DNA of 64,000 nucleotides from Plantago major (GCA_026545765.1 CM048840.1:18604765-18668764), one strand, 5' to 3'; counted from the stretch's first letter, positions 22,289-35,086 are shown. The notes: generated from the letters alone by a model not told the origin. Translations and numbers: made by a program.

Positions 22289-25200
22289 CTAAGTGTAGAA
22301 CTTTTGGAGATTCTTGGCATTCAAAGTTCTCTTCAAGGCCCGCTCTTGTTCATCTTCTAGTTCAAAGCTTCCATTAACTCTTGCCCTGGTAACCTTGTAC
22401 GGTCCCTCCCACTTGGGCTTAAGTTTCCCCACATGACTTATTATATCGGCTCTTCTGAGGACTAAGTCTCCTACTTGTATGTCCTTGGGAAGGACACGTT
22501 TATTGTAGGCTCGAGCGGTCATGGCTTGGTACCGAAGGATGTTGGCCAGTGCCTTATCGCGCTTGTCTTCAAGGAGCTCAAGGTCATAGATCCTTGCGAG
22601 CTCATTATCAACTGGGTTGTATTGCTGGATTCTCTGGGTTGCCATCACCGTCTCTGAAGGGATGACCGCCTCGGATCCATAGACCAAGGAGAAAGGTGTT
22701 TCTTGTGTGGCGGTTCGGGCTGTCGTTCGATGCGCCCAAAGGACCTCGTCAAGATCATCCACCCAACTGTCTTGGGAAGTTCTCAACCTTTTCTCCAAAA
22801 TTTTGACTATGGTCTTGTTGGTGGCTTCTACCTGGCCATTGGCTTGGGGGTGGCCAACGGAAGTAAAGTGTTGTTCTATTTTGAAGGAAGCCACTCCTTG
22901 ATCTTGACCGAAAAATTGTGCTCCATTGTGCGAAACTAGCACTGGGAGTCCAAACCGCGATGATGTTCTTCCGGATGAATGTCGAACTTTCGGTGATGGT
23001 TGACATCGCTTCGACCCACTTAGTGAAGTACTCCACTGCCACTATCAAGAACTTCTTTTGATGTGTTCCTCGCGGAAAGGGACCAACTATGTCTATGCCC
23101 CATTGATCAAATGGGCATGCTATGATTGATGGAATCATAGGGTTGGTCGGGCGGTGTGGTATGTTGGCATAGTATTGGCAGTCTTCACAGGAGCGGGCGA
23201 TGTTGGCAGCATCCATGTCGATAGTTGGCCAATAGTATCCCTGTCTTATGATCTTTTGTGCCAAAGTTCTTCCCCCAGAATGACTTCCACAGCTTCCGGC
23301 GTGGATCTCTTCCATCGCAGTCTTCGCCTCTTGAGGATCTAGGCACCTCAAGTGAGTTCCGCTGTAAGATCTCTTGTAGAGATCTTCTCCCAGAATAAAG
23401 TATCTGTTAGCTCGGCATTGAATCTTCCTGGCCTCTCTAGGATCCATAGGTAAAGTGCCATCTTTGAGGTAACGGAATATATCAGTCATCCAATTCCTTT
23501 CTGTGCTCACAAGGAACATCTTTCCGTTGGGGTTTGCCAGGGAGGATTCCGCGCGGGTCATTAGGATGACACTTCTTGTGTCCAAAGCTCCTAAGGCCGA
23601 GGCGTACTTGGAGAGGGCATCGGCCTTTTCATTCCATTCTCTGTGAAATTGGTTAAGAGTAAATTCTTCAAATTGCTCAACCTCTTTCTTGAGGAGTTCC
23701 AAGTATTTGATCATGTTAGGCCCTTTGGTGGTGAAAGACCCGGAGAACTGGGATTGTACGAGCTGGGAGTCTGTGTAGGCTTTGATCCTTTTTACTTGAA
23801 GGGCTTTCGCCATTCTTAGGCCGGTGATAAGTGCTTCATATTCGGCCTCGTTGTTTGTCACTTTGAAATTGAGAGTGATGGCGTATTCTAGCTTGGCTCC
23901 TTCAGGACTTTCAAGGAAAATTCCTATTCCTCCCAATCGTCCAGTTGATGATCCGTCCACTTGTAATGTCCACCATTCTTTGTCTCCTTCCTTTCCTCCT
24001 AAAGTGGGAGTGGGTGCTTTCACAACCTCCTGCTTCTTGTCGGAAGACGCAGTTGTCGAGGTATCGAGTTTTTCATCCAAGAGAAACATGTGCCTCACTC
24101 TTAGTGAATCATCCATAGGTAGGTAGTATTCAGTCATAGGCTGGACGCTACCTCTTTGTGTCTCTTCTGCTTCTTCCTCTCCCTTTGATTCCTTGATCTG
24201 GGCAATCACCACATGACTAGCCTTTTCCTGGGAATTTCTGTTCTCTTCTTCTGCTTTCTCTGGATAGTCTACCAGGAAGTCGGCCAGAACTTGCGCTCTC
24301 TTGGCAGATGGGGCTTGATACCCAATATCATATTCACTTAGCTCAATAGCCCATTTGGACAGGCGTCCTGACTGATCCGGTTTTTCCAAGACATGTTTGA
24401 GTGGCTCATTTGTAAGGACCACAATCCGATGCGACTTGAAGTAAGGCTTTAGTCTTCGTGCGGTAAACCAAATGAAGGCGAAGCTTCAACCCCGACATAT
24501 TCGGCCTCAGAGCCTACAAGAGCTTTGCTCAAGTAGTAGATTGGTAAATGCTCGTTGTCTTGTAGCCGTACTAGTACAGAACTCATTGCTTCATCGGTGG
24601 TGGCCAAATAGAGATAAAGAGTTTCGTCCTCCATAGGTTTGGACAGAAGGGGTGGCGAGAGGAGATACTTTTTCAAGTTCTCCAGGGCTTCTTCGCATTC
24701 CTTTGTCCATTCGAACTTATTTCCTTTTTGTAAGATCTTAAAGAAGGGAAGGTTCTTTTCGGCGGACCTTGAGATAAAACGGCTCAACGCCATTACCTTT
24801 CCTAGAAGCTTCTGAACTTCATTGACGGTCTTGGGCTGTGGCAGATCTACAATTGCCTTTATTTTCTCTGGGTTAGCACTGATGCCTCTTTCTGTGACCA
24901 TGTAGCCGAGGAATTTTCCCCCTTTGACCCCGAAAGTGCACTTTTCAGGGTTCAGCTTCATTCCATATTTCCGGAGAATAGAAAAGCAATTGTTGAGGTG
25001 TTCGATGTGCTCCTCTTCAGTCTTGCTTTTCACAAGCATGTCATCCACATAGACTTCCATGGTTTTTCCCAATTCTTCCTTGAACATCTTGTTTACCGTT
25101 GGTAAGTGGCTCCTGCATTCTTGAGGCCAAAGGGCATGACCTTGAAGCAATAGACTCCTCCGCAAAGAATGCCGTTTCTTGATGTCTTCTTGAGCCATCC

Positions 25201-25560
25201 TAATTTGGTAGAAGCCTTGGTATGCATCCATGAAGCTTAGAAGTGCACATCCTGCAGGAATCAACCAAATTGATCTATACGTGGCAATGGATAGGGATCC
25301 TTCGGACAAAACTTGTTGAGTCTAGTGAAGTCATTGCACATTCTCCACTTTCCTGGGGCTTTTTCGACGAGGACCACGTTGCATACCCAGTCGGAGTATC
25401 TGACTTCTTCGATATGACCTGCTTTCATTAACTTGTCAACCTCCCCTGCTATGATAGCATCCTCAATCGGTCCAAGTCTTTCCTCTTTTTGCGGATGTGC
25501 TTGACCGTAGGATCCATGTTCAAAGCGGAACCGCAATCCTTGGGTCTATCCCCTTGAGAT
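22289..25560 (-). pseudogene. E1 pol: reverse transcriptase, RNase H, second RNase H, integrase (broken)
   Basis: Pol copies the element RNA to DNA and inserts it. The reverse transcriptase starts near 25530 (LGPIEDAIIAGEVDKLMKAG) and has the catalytic YVDD at 25040-25051. The first RNase H is degenerate (TTDEAMSSVLVR). A second, archaeal-like RNase H follows at about 23970-23600 with its acidic residues in LQVDGSSTG, NNEAEYEAL, AYTDSQLV and NEKADALS. The integrase has an HHCC zinc finger (HAGSCGSH, CEDCQYY) and a DDE core: Asp in WGIDIVGPF (23093-23091), the second Asp replaced by His (SHNGAQF, 22930-22928), and Glu in QVEATNKT. Frameshifts lie near 25280, 25180-25100, 24450 and 22990. Confidence 0.9.
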
Positions 25561-25776
25561 CATCTGTGCTCCAAGCAAAGATGTCGCGATTGTCACGAAG
25601 GCAAGTGATGAGCTTCAGCTCTATTTCCGTACTCATCTCCGTTCCAATCCGAGTTGTTCTTTTCGGATTTTCTTCGACCAGTTGGACCTCTTTCAAGGCT
25701 TCATGGGATTCTATTCTAGCTGTCTTGGGGAACTTTTCTCTGAACGATCCGATACCGATCTCTTCCTTTGGTGGTG

Positions 25777-28329
25777 TTAGAGTAATGGGAGAATGGCTAA
25801 GAGGGCCCTTAGCGACCGAAAGGACAGTGTTACGTGGCTCCTCCGGTTGACAAGATGTAGCATTCCTGTGCTTCTAATGTTGCCCATTTCTTCCCCTACG
25901 CCGTTCGGGGTTGGAAACTTCACCCTGTTGTGTAGGGGAGAAGCGATTGCTCTGAATTGGTTAAGTCCCGGGCGGCCCAAGATCGCGTTATAGTCGAAGG
26001 TGCTATCTACTACCACAAAGAGGATAGTCTGGGTCACTCTTGTCGGAAAAGTGCCCATGGAGACTTGCAGTGGTATACTTCCAATGGGACGTACTACAGA
26101 CCCTCCAAAACCTACTAATGAGGTATATACTCGTCCATATTGTATTTGCCCCAGATGCATTTGCTCAACAGTCCTTTTGGATAGGACATTGGAGGAGCTT
26201 CCTGTGTCGATTAGCACCTTGTTGACTTTGTAAGTGGCAATCACTAGAGAAACAACCAAAGGGACATCGGGGTCCTTAAGATCTCCTCCGCCAGACGTTG
26301 GTGGGGGGATCTCGCTATCGTTAAAGGTGATTGCATTTGTGCCTTTTAAGGCTGGTGGGCCGTAAGCCCTGTCGTTGTTTCTTAAGTGTTGCGCGGTCCT
26401 TTCCCTTGCATTTCTGCTATCTCCCCCTGTTGGTCCTCCTGCAATGGCGTTGATGACTCCACTGTAAGGGAGGTTCTCCATTCCTGTCTCTTCGTGGTAC
26501 CCTTGATATCTTTGGGCCTGCCGAGGTGCCATTTCCACCGGAGGTGGTGGTAAAGATCCTGTCGGCGGTTCAGAACCACGCTCCTCTCTTCTTTGCTCAT
26601 TCCTTCTATGCCTGGAGGGTTCTTCGTCGCCTGTTGGTTCTTTCAACTTCCCGCTTCTCACTAGTCTTTCAATTTCTGTCTTTAATTGGATGCAATCCTC
26701 AGTCGGATGACCTTTCTGCTTGTGGAACCTACAGTACTCTTTAGAGAATTTACTCTTCTTGCTGCTCTTGAAAGGTTTAGGCCATTGTATATCTAAGTCC
26801 TTCTCAACAATGGAAGCCAAGATGTCGGATCTTGGTCTGTTGAGGCGCGTATACTCGGCGTATCTCCTGGGTGGAGTTCTTTCTCTGTGGAATTCTTTTC
26901 TGTCTCTGAGATCTCTTTTTTGCTCGAACTTCCCTTGACGAGGAGGGAGTTCTGTCATTTGTTCTTTTCCCTTCTTGATCCCTGCTCTTATCGGGACATT
27001 CCTTCGGTAATCTTCTCCATACAAGACTCCTTCGCAGATATCTTCCAAGTACTTCTCAGTGGTGATTTCTTCGTTGGAAAGCTTCCTTCTAAGTTCATCA
27101 TTATAGGTGTTGGCATATAGGTGTCGGACCCGCTCTTTGATGCTATGAGGCTTGACCTGTCGTACTTCAGCGTTGAAGCGGTCAAGGAAGGTCCTGAGGT
27201 CCTCATGCTCTTTCTGGATTATGCCTGCCAGGTGCTCGACTGACCTCTTCCTTCTCTTTGCCTTCTCAAACCTTTTCAAGAAAAGGGAGGCGACGTCCGC
27301 ATAAGATTTGATGGAACCATTGGGTAGAGAGGTCCACCAATCCATTGCTTCTCCAAAGAGTGTGGTGGAAAAGTTGAGAGCCTTTATATTGTCGTTGAGT
27401 CCATTGCTTTCCATCTTACTTTCGTATCTAGTAAGATGCCCTACAGGGCAAGTATCTCCATAGTAATGCTCAAGGTTTGGGATAACACAGTCGGGGCGTT
27501 TTCTTTCTTTTCTGATCTCATCGCACAGAGGGTTGGGAGTTTTAACTACCACCTTCTCATGTGCTTTGACCATCCTGCTCAAGGTGGCAATTTGCGTTTC
27601 CAAGGCCTTCTGTTGGAGGTAGATCCGCCATTGTCGGTCTTTCACCGCCTGGGTTGATAGCTACATCTGGAGGAAGATCACCGATAGGAACGATCGGGTG
27701 CTTTCCGCCATTTGATCTCTAGGCGCTTGTTGTTGAGCTCCTTGCCGACTGGCTCCCACTTCGCCTCATGCACGGACTTCTCCCTCGTTGTTCATGAGAA
27801 GCAGCGGCTCTTCTATTGAGAAGGTGTCTCAGATCTTCTGGTTGAGCTTGCTCCCCCAACCTTTGTTGGATCGGACGGTGCTCATTTCTTGAGTGAGCGG
27901 GTTCAGCTTGCCCTGGGATTGGCGTAGGCGGGGTGGGCTGAGGAGGCTGGAGGTTGTTTGATCCGAAGCACCCTTGAATAGTGGTGAGTAAGAGGCCAAA
28001 CTGATTCTCATTCATCCCGAACTCACTAGGACGGATGATGATCATCCATTTGGGAGGGTAAAGTTTCTACCTGGGGGAGGACCATGTGTTCCTGACGGAG
28101 GAACCTGTCCTTCGTCCCCAAGTGTCTGGACCCTTACTGGTGGATTAATGGATCTTCCCTCGCCAGAAGAAAGACTAGCGGTATGGTCATCACTTGGATC
28201 ATCTACTACTTCTCTTGTTGAGACTCTTGCTACTCCCCCTCTTCTAGTGGGAGGTCTCCCCCTTTGTCTCGGAGCAGGCGTACCAATGTCAATGGCGTTA
28301 GTTCTTGCGGGCCTTCTTGTTCTTGCCAT
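25777..28329 (-). pseudogene. E1 gag and protease (broken)
   Basis: Gag packages the RNA and the aspartic protease processes the polyprotein. The start is MARTRRPARTNAIDIG (28329), about 30 bases after the primer-binding site. The capsid-type retrotransposon gag region lies at about 27400-27100 (TTLFGEAMDWWTSLPNGS, VEHLAGIIQKEHEDLRTF). A knuckle of unusual C-x2-H-x4-H-x4-C form (CRFHKQKGHPTEDC) lies near 26720. The protease has its DTG triad at about 26201-26209 (LIDTGSSSNVLS) and ILGRPGLN later. The N-terminal part is broken by frame changes near 28045 and between 27719 and 27645, but gag-protease from 27645 to 25777 is one open frame of 622 residues. Confidence 0.9.
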
Positions 28330-28360
28330 TACTGAAGAGAACGGGACTTTTTGTAAAGAT

Positions 28361-28377
28361 TCCCACAGACGGCGCCA
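28361..28377 (-). other. E1 primer-binding site
   Basis: On the element strand TGGCGCCGTCTGTGGGA begins three bases after the 5' LTR. It starts with TGG, as primer-binding sites complementary to tRNA CCA ends do. I do not assign the tRNA with certainty. Confidence 0.8.
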
Positions 28378-28380
28378 AAA

Positions 28381-29350
28381 TGTTGAGGGTGTAACTCCAC
28401 AACTACTTAGATTTATTTAACTCTTCTAATGGGTACCAAGATGAGGGGCTCCTTGCTAGATGATGGCCAATGCGTAAGAACCAGTGACCAACTACTCCGG
28501 TAAGAACCTGCACACTTGAGTGGGGGGGGGGGGGGGTTAGTGCCCGGTTTGCTAAGTGTCAAACCGGGATGAGACTTTACTCGAGAGTGACTGAGGATCA
28601 ACTCTGTAATATACTGGGGATCGGGATTGTGATATGACTAGCGAGATGGTCCGTACGAAGTGAAGTTAAGTTTCTTACTTGTTGGGATGTGTGCCTTATT
28701 TATAGGCTATCATCAAAATGGAAGGGCTTGCTAGGATTGCGCCATGTGTATGGCTAGGATTGAGCCACCAATGCTAAGATGAGGCCCATAGCCCAATAAT
28801 GAAGCTTTAGCCCATGCCATCTTGGACTTTAGGGGTAGTTTGGTCATTATTGGGAGAGTTCTTGAGGATGTGACAGAGTCTGCCGAGGTCCCTGGTTCGG
28901 AGAGGTCGGTCCGAATGTCTGATCCGGACAGTACCTGGTTGTTAGCTGAGGAAGTTCTCCTGTCTGTCCAACTCTTCCGATTCAGAGCTCCTGGGTTCGG
29001 ACATCTCACTCTTTGGTGCCCACTTGCTTGGTAGCCTTATGAGATGGTCATGCTGGATCCGAGTTGACATCCGTATCGGAGTCCTCGGGTCGAAGGGGGT
29101 GCTGACTTAGCACTATGCTCCTTTCCTGTGGAGGCTCGGACCAAGGTGGGTCGGACCTATGGTTCGGTTCAGCCTTGCAGGTCCAAATCCTTTGTCCCTT
29201 TCTTTTAGGGTGGGTCGGACCATAGATGGTCTGCCCGGATCGGACCATTGGCTCGGACCTAAGTGCCTCGGATCCATTGGATGACTTGGGATGTCTTAGG
29301 ATTCGCTCCTAGGTCCTTTATGATGGATTGGACATATTTCCGTATCAACA
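28381..29350 (-). repeat. E1 5' LTR, full length (970 bp)
   Basis: It starts TGTTGA and ends TCAACA (plus-strand reading), with the flanking TGTTC at 29351-29355. A TATA box for gag-pol transcription reads TATAAATAA on the minus strand at 28704-28696. It contains a G run at about 28520-28536. Confidence 0.92.
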
Positions 29351-32300
29351 TGTTCATTAACATAAAATATAAATTTATTAAATAAGATAAAATAAAATAA
29401 TAAAATTTTTAAAATAGAGCATTTAGTAAATTCAATCCTACGTGGAATTAGTTGCATTTTCAACTGGTATATATAAATATTTCACAATTTATTTTTGGTA
29501 TGTTGGCCTTTTTTGTTTTGTAGAAAGAAATAAATGTAACTTAGACTTTTGATGGAAGTCAAGAGGACTTAAGTATAAGGCATAAGCATATATAATTTTT
29601 ATTAAATCTTATATAATTTTATCTACAAAAATTCGAAAACTTTATTGAACATATATTTAAATTTCCCGTGACAAGACGAATCCATAGACACTAGGCCAAT
29701 TTTGAATACTATTATTCAATAAATAAATTATATTATTTATTAAAATAAAATATAAATTTATTAAATAAGATAAAATGAAATAATTAAATTTAAAAAATAT
29801 AGCATTTATTAAATTAATTCAATCATACGTGGAATTTTGTGGAATTAGTTGCATTTTCAACCAGTATATTTCACTATTTATTTTTGGTATGTTGGTTGCA
29901 TATATAGTTTTTATTAAGTCTCATATAAATTTATCTATAAAACTCCGAAAAATATTTATGTTTATATTAATAGATATTTATATTTTCAATTATACATTTT
30001 GATTCTACGGTTGAGAAGATTCCGGGTAGGGGGAGAGAATTTTGTTGCATGACAAAATTTTATGTCTTATGGTTGCTTAAAATGTGGAAGGTTTGCCAGC
30101 CAAATTAAGAACTAAATTTATTCGAGCTTTTAAGTGGCAACATGTAGTAATTGATAGGGGTTTTTCTTTGGTGATTAAATTTCTTAAATTGATAAATTAT
30201 AGCTTTGTCCCTTTAAATTGTTTCAATTTTTAAAGAAATTCAGGTATTTGATGAAAAATTTTGTTCCATATCTTTCACTACTAAACCTACCTATATACAA
30301 ATCATTAATCATTTATCTCCATCTTTATGCCCGATATTGATTATCTGTTTGTATTAATAAAGAAAAATCAGTTTGTCATTTTTTTTTATTTTTTTATTTT
30401 TTTTTTTTTTTTTTTTTACGTTTCAATTGGTGTTTCTCCAATTATAGAGGATGGTCCAAGCATAAAAGAAGTAGAAAAGTACTAAATAATATACTTATTT
30501 AAGTTATAGTTATCATGAAAATAATTAAGTTCGAGTGTACATCTTCAACAAAATTGAAACATTTCGATATAATAGATAGATGTTGATGAAGTGGATTATA
30601 TACTCTAAAAACAATACTAATATAATCCAAGCTTACAAGAATGAAACTTATACAACCTTAGACCATTCCCAATGGTCATGGTGATGGCCGTGAATAGTGG
30701 CATCCGTGAGCCACGACTGAAACGACGATAAAATTTGAAAAAATCATGTCCAATGGGTCGTGGCCACGACCATGAATAGTGTTTTTAATAGATTATTATT
30801 GTTATTATTATTATTTTTTTAATTAAATAAATCATTTCATCCACTAAAATAAAATATTAATCTTATACAACTTTATCTACAAAAATTCAAAAAATATTTT
30901 CAACATATATTTGAATTCGCTGTGACAAGACGAATCTATAAACACCAATCTTGAATACTATTATCAATTAAATAAATTGTTTTATTCATTAAAATAAAAT
31001 ATAAATTTATTGAATAAGATAAAATGAAATAATGAAATTTTAAAAATTAAAAACAACTCATTTAAAAACATTATAAATAATTAACGTTGCATCAAACGTT
31101 TAAAATTATACTCATTTTAAATAGTTTAGCATCAAACATTCTGGACAAACTAAAATATACAATTATTTTGATTAGCCTCATATATATATCCATACGACCA
31201 TACCATTTGTGCACTTTCGGTTATTCTGGGCACTTTCGGTTATTTTTCTACTATATTCTAAAGTTGATGGTTTACTTTGAAGCACACATGATCCGCATGT
31301 GCATAACTGATACTTGGAGCGCTTTGTAATTACTCGAACATTTTCTAATACAAAATTAATGTAAAAAAAAATTATTTTAAGTTGTACTAACTCTCTACGT
31401 TTCTTTTTATTTTTTAATTTAGATTTCGACTTTTCTCTAAATACTTATGTATGAAAGATAATGAATAGTCGTAGAAGATAGTGAATAAAGTAGAAGAAGT
31501 GAGAAGGTAAAGAATAAAGTAATAAATTAATTTTCAATTTTTAGGCATGTGAAGATGAGATCTATCCATATATTATAAATACCAGTTTTTATTATCAATT
31601 CTAGCTATAGTACTTTGGTCTCAAATCAATGTGAGAAATTCTTTCATTTTTTTAGATTAAAAAATTACAAAACAATTATAATCAAGGTAAATTTATTTTT
31701 GATGCCAAGTTAATCCGTATTTGGTTCTGTTACCTTTACAATTTTAATCTAATTTTGGTTACATAATTCTGCCAATGATATTCAACCTTTGTAACTATTT
31801 ATAAATGTGATCAATCAAATCTTCTAAATCCCATAATTCCATCAAAATTGCCACCCACACACTAATTTTCTTAATGGACATGAATCCAGATAGGATCTTT
31901 GGATCTATGTGACATAGTCCCTTCAGCTGATCTTCTAAGAATGTTCTATGAATCGTGTACTAGACGTGCTCTTTTCAGTCCCAGAAGATAGAAGAGACAC
32001 ACGTGAGCTAATTGGTGATGTGTTGATCTTTACATGTCTATCAACAACATTTTACATGTGAAGACTTTCAATTTTCTTTTATTTATGTATAAGATTCGAT
32101 CGGTAGGATGAGGTATAAGGTTTCTCTTCTCTACGATCTCTGGCTGAAAGGACTATTGGTTCTATCCAACCCGAATTTCAACTCCGTTCGAAATAATAAT
32201 GTTCAGGTTCGGTCTGGTAAAGACTACATTTTTTTCGGCGGAGGGGGGGGGGGGGGTGTCTGCATATACTCTCTAGGCGGGAAACTCTCTTCGATCTTCT

Positions 32301-33058
32301 CTCTACTTTCTTGATACATAACGGGTCTGGGGATCTAATACTCTCTAGGTGGGAAAACTCTCATAGATCTTCTCTCTACTTTCCTGGCCGGGGGAGGGCG
32401 GGGATCAGCTGATACTCTCTAGGCGAGGAAAATGTCTTCGATCTTCTTTGTACTTTCTTGATCTCCATGACGGGCTGGGGAAACTCTCTTCTATCTTCTC
32501 TTTACTTTCTTCATCCATGACGGGCCCGGGGGGAGGGGGGGACAACCGTACCACGTGAAATTATGTTCGTAGAATAATAATTTTTGTGTCTTTGGTGGGG
32601 TGACGCATACCACCGCGGGGTTGCTGGGAACCGAGGGGTTGGAAAAAACAACCGTAACATGTGAAATTACGTTTGTATAATATTTGTGTGTGTGTGGTGG
32701 GGTGACCACATATCACCGCGAGATTGTTGGGAACAACCCTATTGATTGTGTTGTATACTTTTGTATTTTATTTTGGTTCCGTTTGACGGATAGATTTTTT
32801 TGTAAAAAAACATGTACCTGTTACTAATTAACAAGTCGAGTATGGTAGGACCCTATTTTTACATTTTTTATAGTAACATAAATAAACACTCAATGATATA
32901 ATATTGGATGAAGAGTGAATATCGAACGACACCACGACCAACGTTGTCTATAAGGAATTTTGACTATCTTATTTTCTCAATTAATTTATTTAATCCTCAC
33001 ATTTCAATTTATTATTAAAAGTAAATTATACCGTGGTATCGCCACGGGTTAGTACTAG
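29351..33058 (+). mobile_element. Helitron-like copy 1, right part with 3' end
   Basis: The copy resumes after E1 with further modules (GTGACAAGACGAATCC near 29667, and another near 30920). It also contains a decayed RNase H-like segment (about 30050-30230) and a G-rich minisatellite (32240-32530). It ends with hairpin CCGTGGTATCGCCACGG (33031-33047), then GGTTAGTA and CTAG (33055-33058) before T. This is the canonical Helitron 3' structure. No Rep/helicase sequence is seen, so it is non-autonomous. Confidence 0.7.
32240..32530. repeat. G-rich minisatellite inside Helitron-like copy 1
   Basis: Repeats of about 60-90 bases contain ACTCTCTAGGCGGG, TCGATCTTCTCTCTACT and a Gn tract. Equivalent arrays occur in copy 2 (36838-37085) and copy 3 (41040-41330). 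Confidence 0.75.
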
Positions 33059-33242
33059 TATGATATGATATGATCAGCAAAATATATAGCCAGGTCACAG
33101 GACAGGCGAGGGCCAAGCTGATTTCGGATCGAAAATTTCGGAGCGGGATAAATGTTTTACATCTCAATCCCATTTTTACCATTTTAAATACTGTCGAGAA
33201 TCCATCCATCCATATCTAAATATCCATCCATCCATCCATCCA
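33059..33242. other. Spacer between Helitron-like copies 1 and 2
   Basis: A short unique stretch ends in a CCAT repeat (about 33200-33245). No gene is seen. Confidence 0.5.
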
Positions 33243-34349
33243 TCCATATATTATGTAAAGCACAAGGCTCTAAACCTCACTAAATTCATTCAGTTCTACG
33301 TGGAATTCTGTAGAATTAGTTACATTTTAGTCAGTATATATTTCAATGTTATTTTTTGTATGCTAACTGCATATATAATTTTTATTAAATCTCATATAAC
33401 TTTATCTAAAAAAATTCGAAAAATATATGGAATATATATTTGAATTCGTCGTGACAAGACGAATCTATAGACACCAATCTTGAATATTATTATTAATTAA
33501 ATAAATTATTTTATCTATTAAAATAAAACATAAATTTATTAAATAAGATAAAATAAAATACTGAAATTTTAAAAATAGAGCATTTATTAAATTAATTCAA
33601 TCCTACATGGAATTAGTTGCATTTTCAACCGGTATATACATATTTCATAGTTTATTTTTTGTATATATGTTGGCTGCATATATAATTTTTATTAAATTTC
33701 ATATAACTTTATTTACAAAAATTCGAAAAATATATTGAACATATATTTGAATTCCCCGTGACAAGACGAATCCATAGACACCAATCTTGAATACTGTTAT
33801 TTATTAAATAAATTATATTATTTATTAAAAAATATATAAATTTATTAAAAAAGATAAAATGAAATAATTAAATTTAAAAAATGGAGCATTTATTAAATTA
33901 ATTCAATCATATGTTGAATTTTGTGAAATTAGTTGCATTTTCAACTAGTATATATTTCACTGTTTATTTTTTATATGTTGGCTGCATATATAGTTTTTAT
34001 TAAGTCTCATATAAATTTATTTACAAAACTCCGAAAAATATTTATGTTTATATTAATAGATATTCATATTTTCAATTAATATATAATAGATATTTATATT
34101 TTCAATTATACATTTTGATTCTACGGTTGAGCAGATTCCGAATAGGGAGAGAGAATTTTGCTGCATAAAGTTTTGCCAAGTTAAACGTGTGGAACTAAGA
34201 CTAATGTTTTAGCGTTTAAATTATCAGTTGGATGTTCTTATATAATATAATATAATATATAAAGTTGATGAGCTAAACCTACAAGATTCATTCAAATTCC
34301 ATCCATCCTACGTGAAATTTTGATTCTCCGGTTAAGCAAAGTCTGAATA

Positions 34350-34682
34350 GGGGAACGTAGTAGTGTTGTTGCTAAGATCATGTGAGTAATGTTATTGCTT
34401 GGAGACAAAAATTTATGTCTTATGGTTGTTGAAAATGCGGAAGGTTTGCTAATCAAATTAAGAACTAAATTTGTTCAAGATTTTGAGTGGCAACATGTAG
34501 TAATTGATAGGGATTTTTCTTTGGTGATTAAATTTCTTAAATCGACAAATTTTAGCTTTGCCCCTTTGTTTCACTTTTCAAAGAAATTCAGGTATTTGAT
34601 GGAAAATTTTGTTCCATATCTTGTACTATTAAACCTACCTATATACAAATCATTAATCATTTATCTCCATCTTCATGCCTGA
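34350..34682 (+). pseudogene. RNase H-like fragment carried in Helitron-like copy 2
   Basis: The frame reads ENAEGLLIKLRTKFVQDF, then EWQHVVIDRDFSLVIKFLKS. The spacing of Glu/Ala-Glu, the hydrophobic helix and V-V-I-x-R-D resembles the RVT_3 type RNase H domain of plant genes and LINEs, but the central acidic residues are partly lost. Copy 1 (30050-30230) and copy 4 (50070-50148) have pieces of the same sequence. It could be a captured gene fragment; the match is by eye only. Confidence 0.4.
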
Positions 34683-34911
34683 TATTGATTATCTGTTTCT
34701 ATTAATAAAGAAAAATCAGTTTGTCATATTTTTTTCTGATTTATTTTTTTACGTTTCAATTAGTGTTTCTCCAATTATGGAGGATGGTCCAAGCATAAAA
34801 GAAGTAGAAAAGTATTAAATAATATACTTATTTAAGTCATAGTTATCATGAGAATAATTAAGTTTGAGTGTACATCTTCAACTTTCATCATCCATTTCGA
34901 TATAATAGATA

Positions 34912-35086
34912 CTCTCTCCGTTCCAAAGAAATCTTTCCATTTTACTATTCTACGGTCAATTAAATTTTCATTATATGATTTTATTAAATTATTTACTATT
35001 ATAGTTTAAGAGTAATTCGCGGTCAAAGTCGAAGATAGTTGATCGATCAAAGTCAAAATGGAAAGATTTCTTTGGAACGGAGGGAG
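34912..35086. mobile_element. Stowaway-like MITE inside copy 2
   Basis: The 175-bp element starts CTCTCTCCGTTCCAAAG and ends with the inverted form CTTTGGAACGGAGGGAG, flanked by TA on both sides (34910-34911 and 35087-35088). Copy 1 at about 30575 has the uninterrupted site, which confirms the insertion. Confidence 0.92.

Larger units (their letters stand above)
15134..29350 (-). mobile_element. E1: Ty3/gypsy LTR retrotransposon, Tat-type, complete boundaries
   Basis: E1 is 14,217 bp and its gag-pol is on the minus strand. It starts TGTTGA, ends TCAACA, and is flanked by the perfect 5-bp duplication TGTTC (15129-15133 and 29351-29355). The right (5') LTR is 28381-29350. The left (3') LTR, 15134-15963, has lost its inner end. 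Order along the element strand: LTR, primer-binding site, gag, protease, reverse transcriptase/RNase H, second RNase H, integrase, an approximately 2.2-kb spacer, an antisense gene, LTR. The second RNase H and the antisense gene are known marks of the Tat lineage. All coding frames carry breaks. Confidence 0.93.

Noticed and set aside
22475..24126. Plus-strand frames inside pol
   Set aside because: They are antisense shadows of the pol coding sequence and recur in E2 only because pol is conserved.
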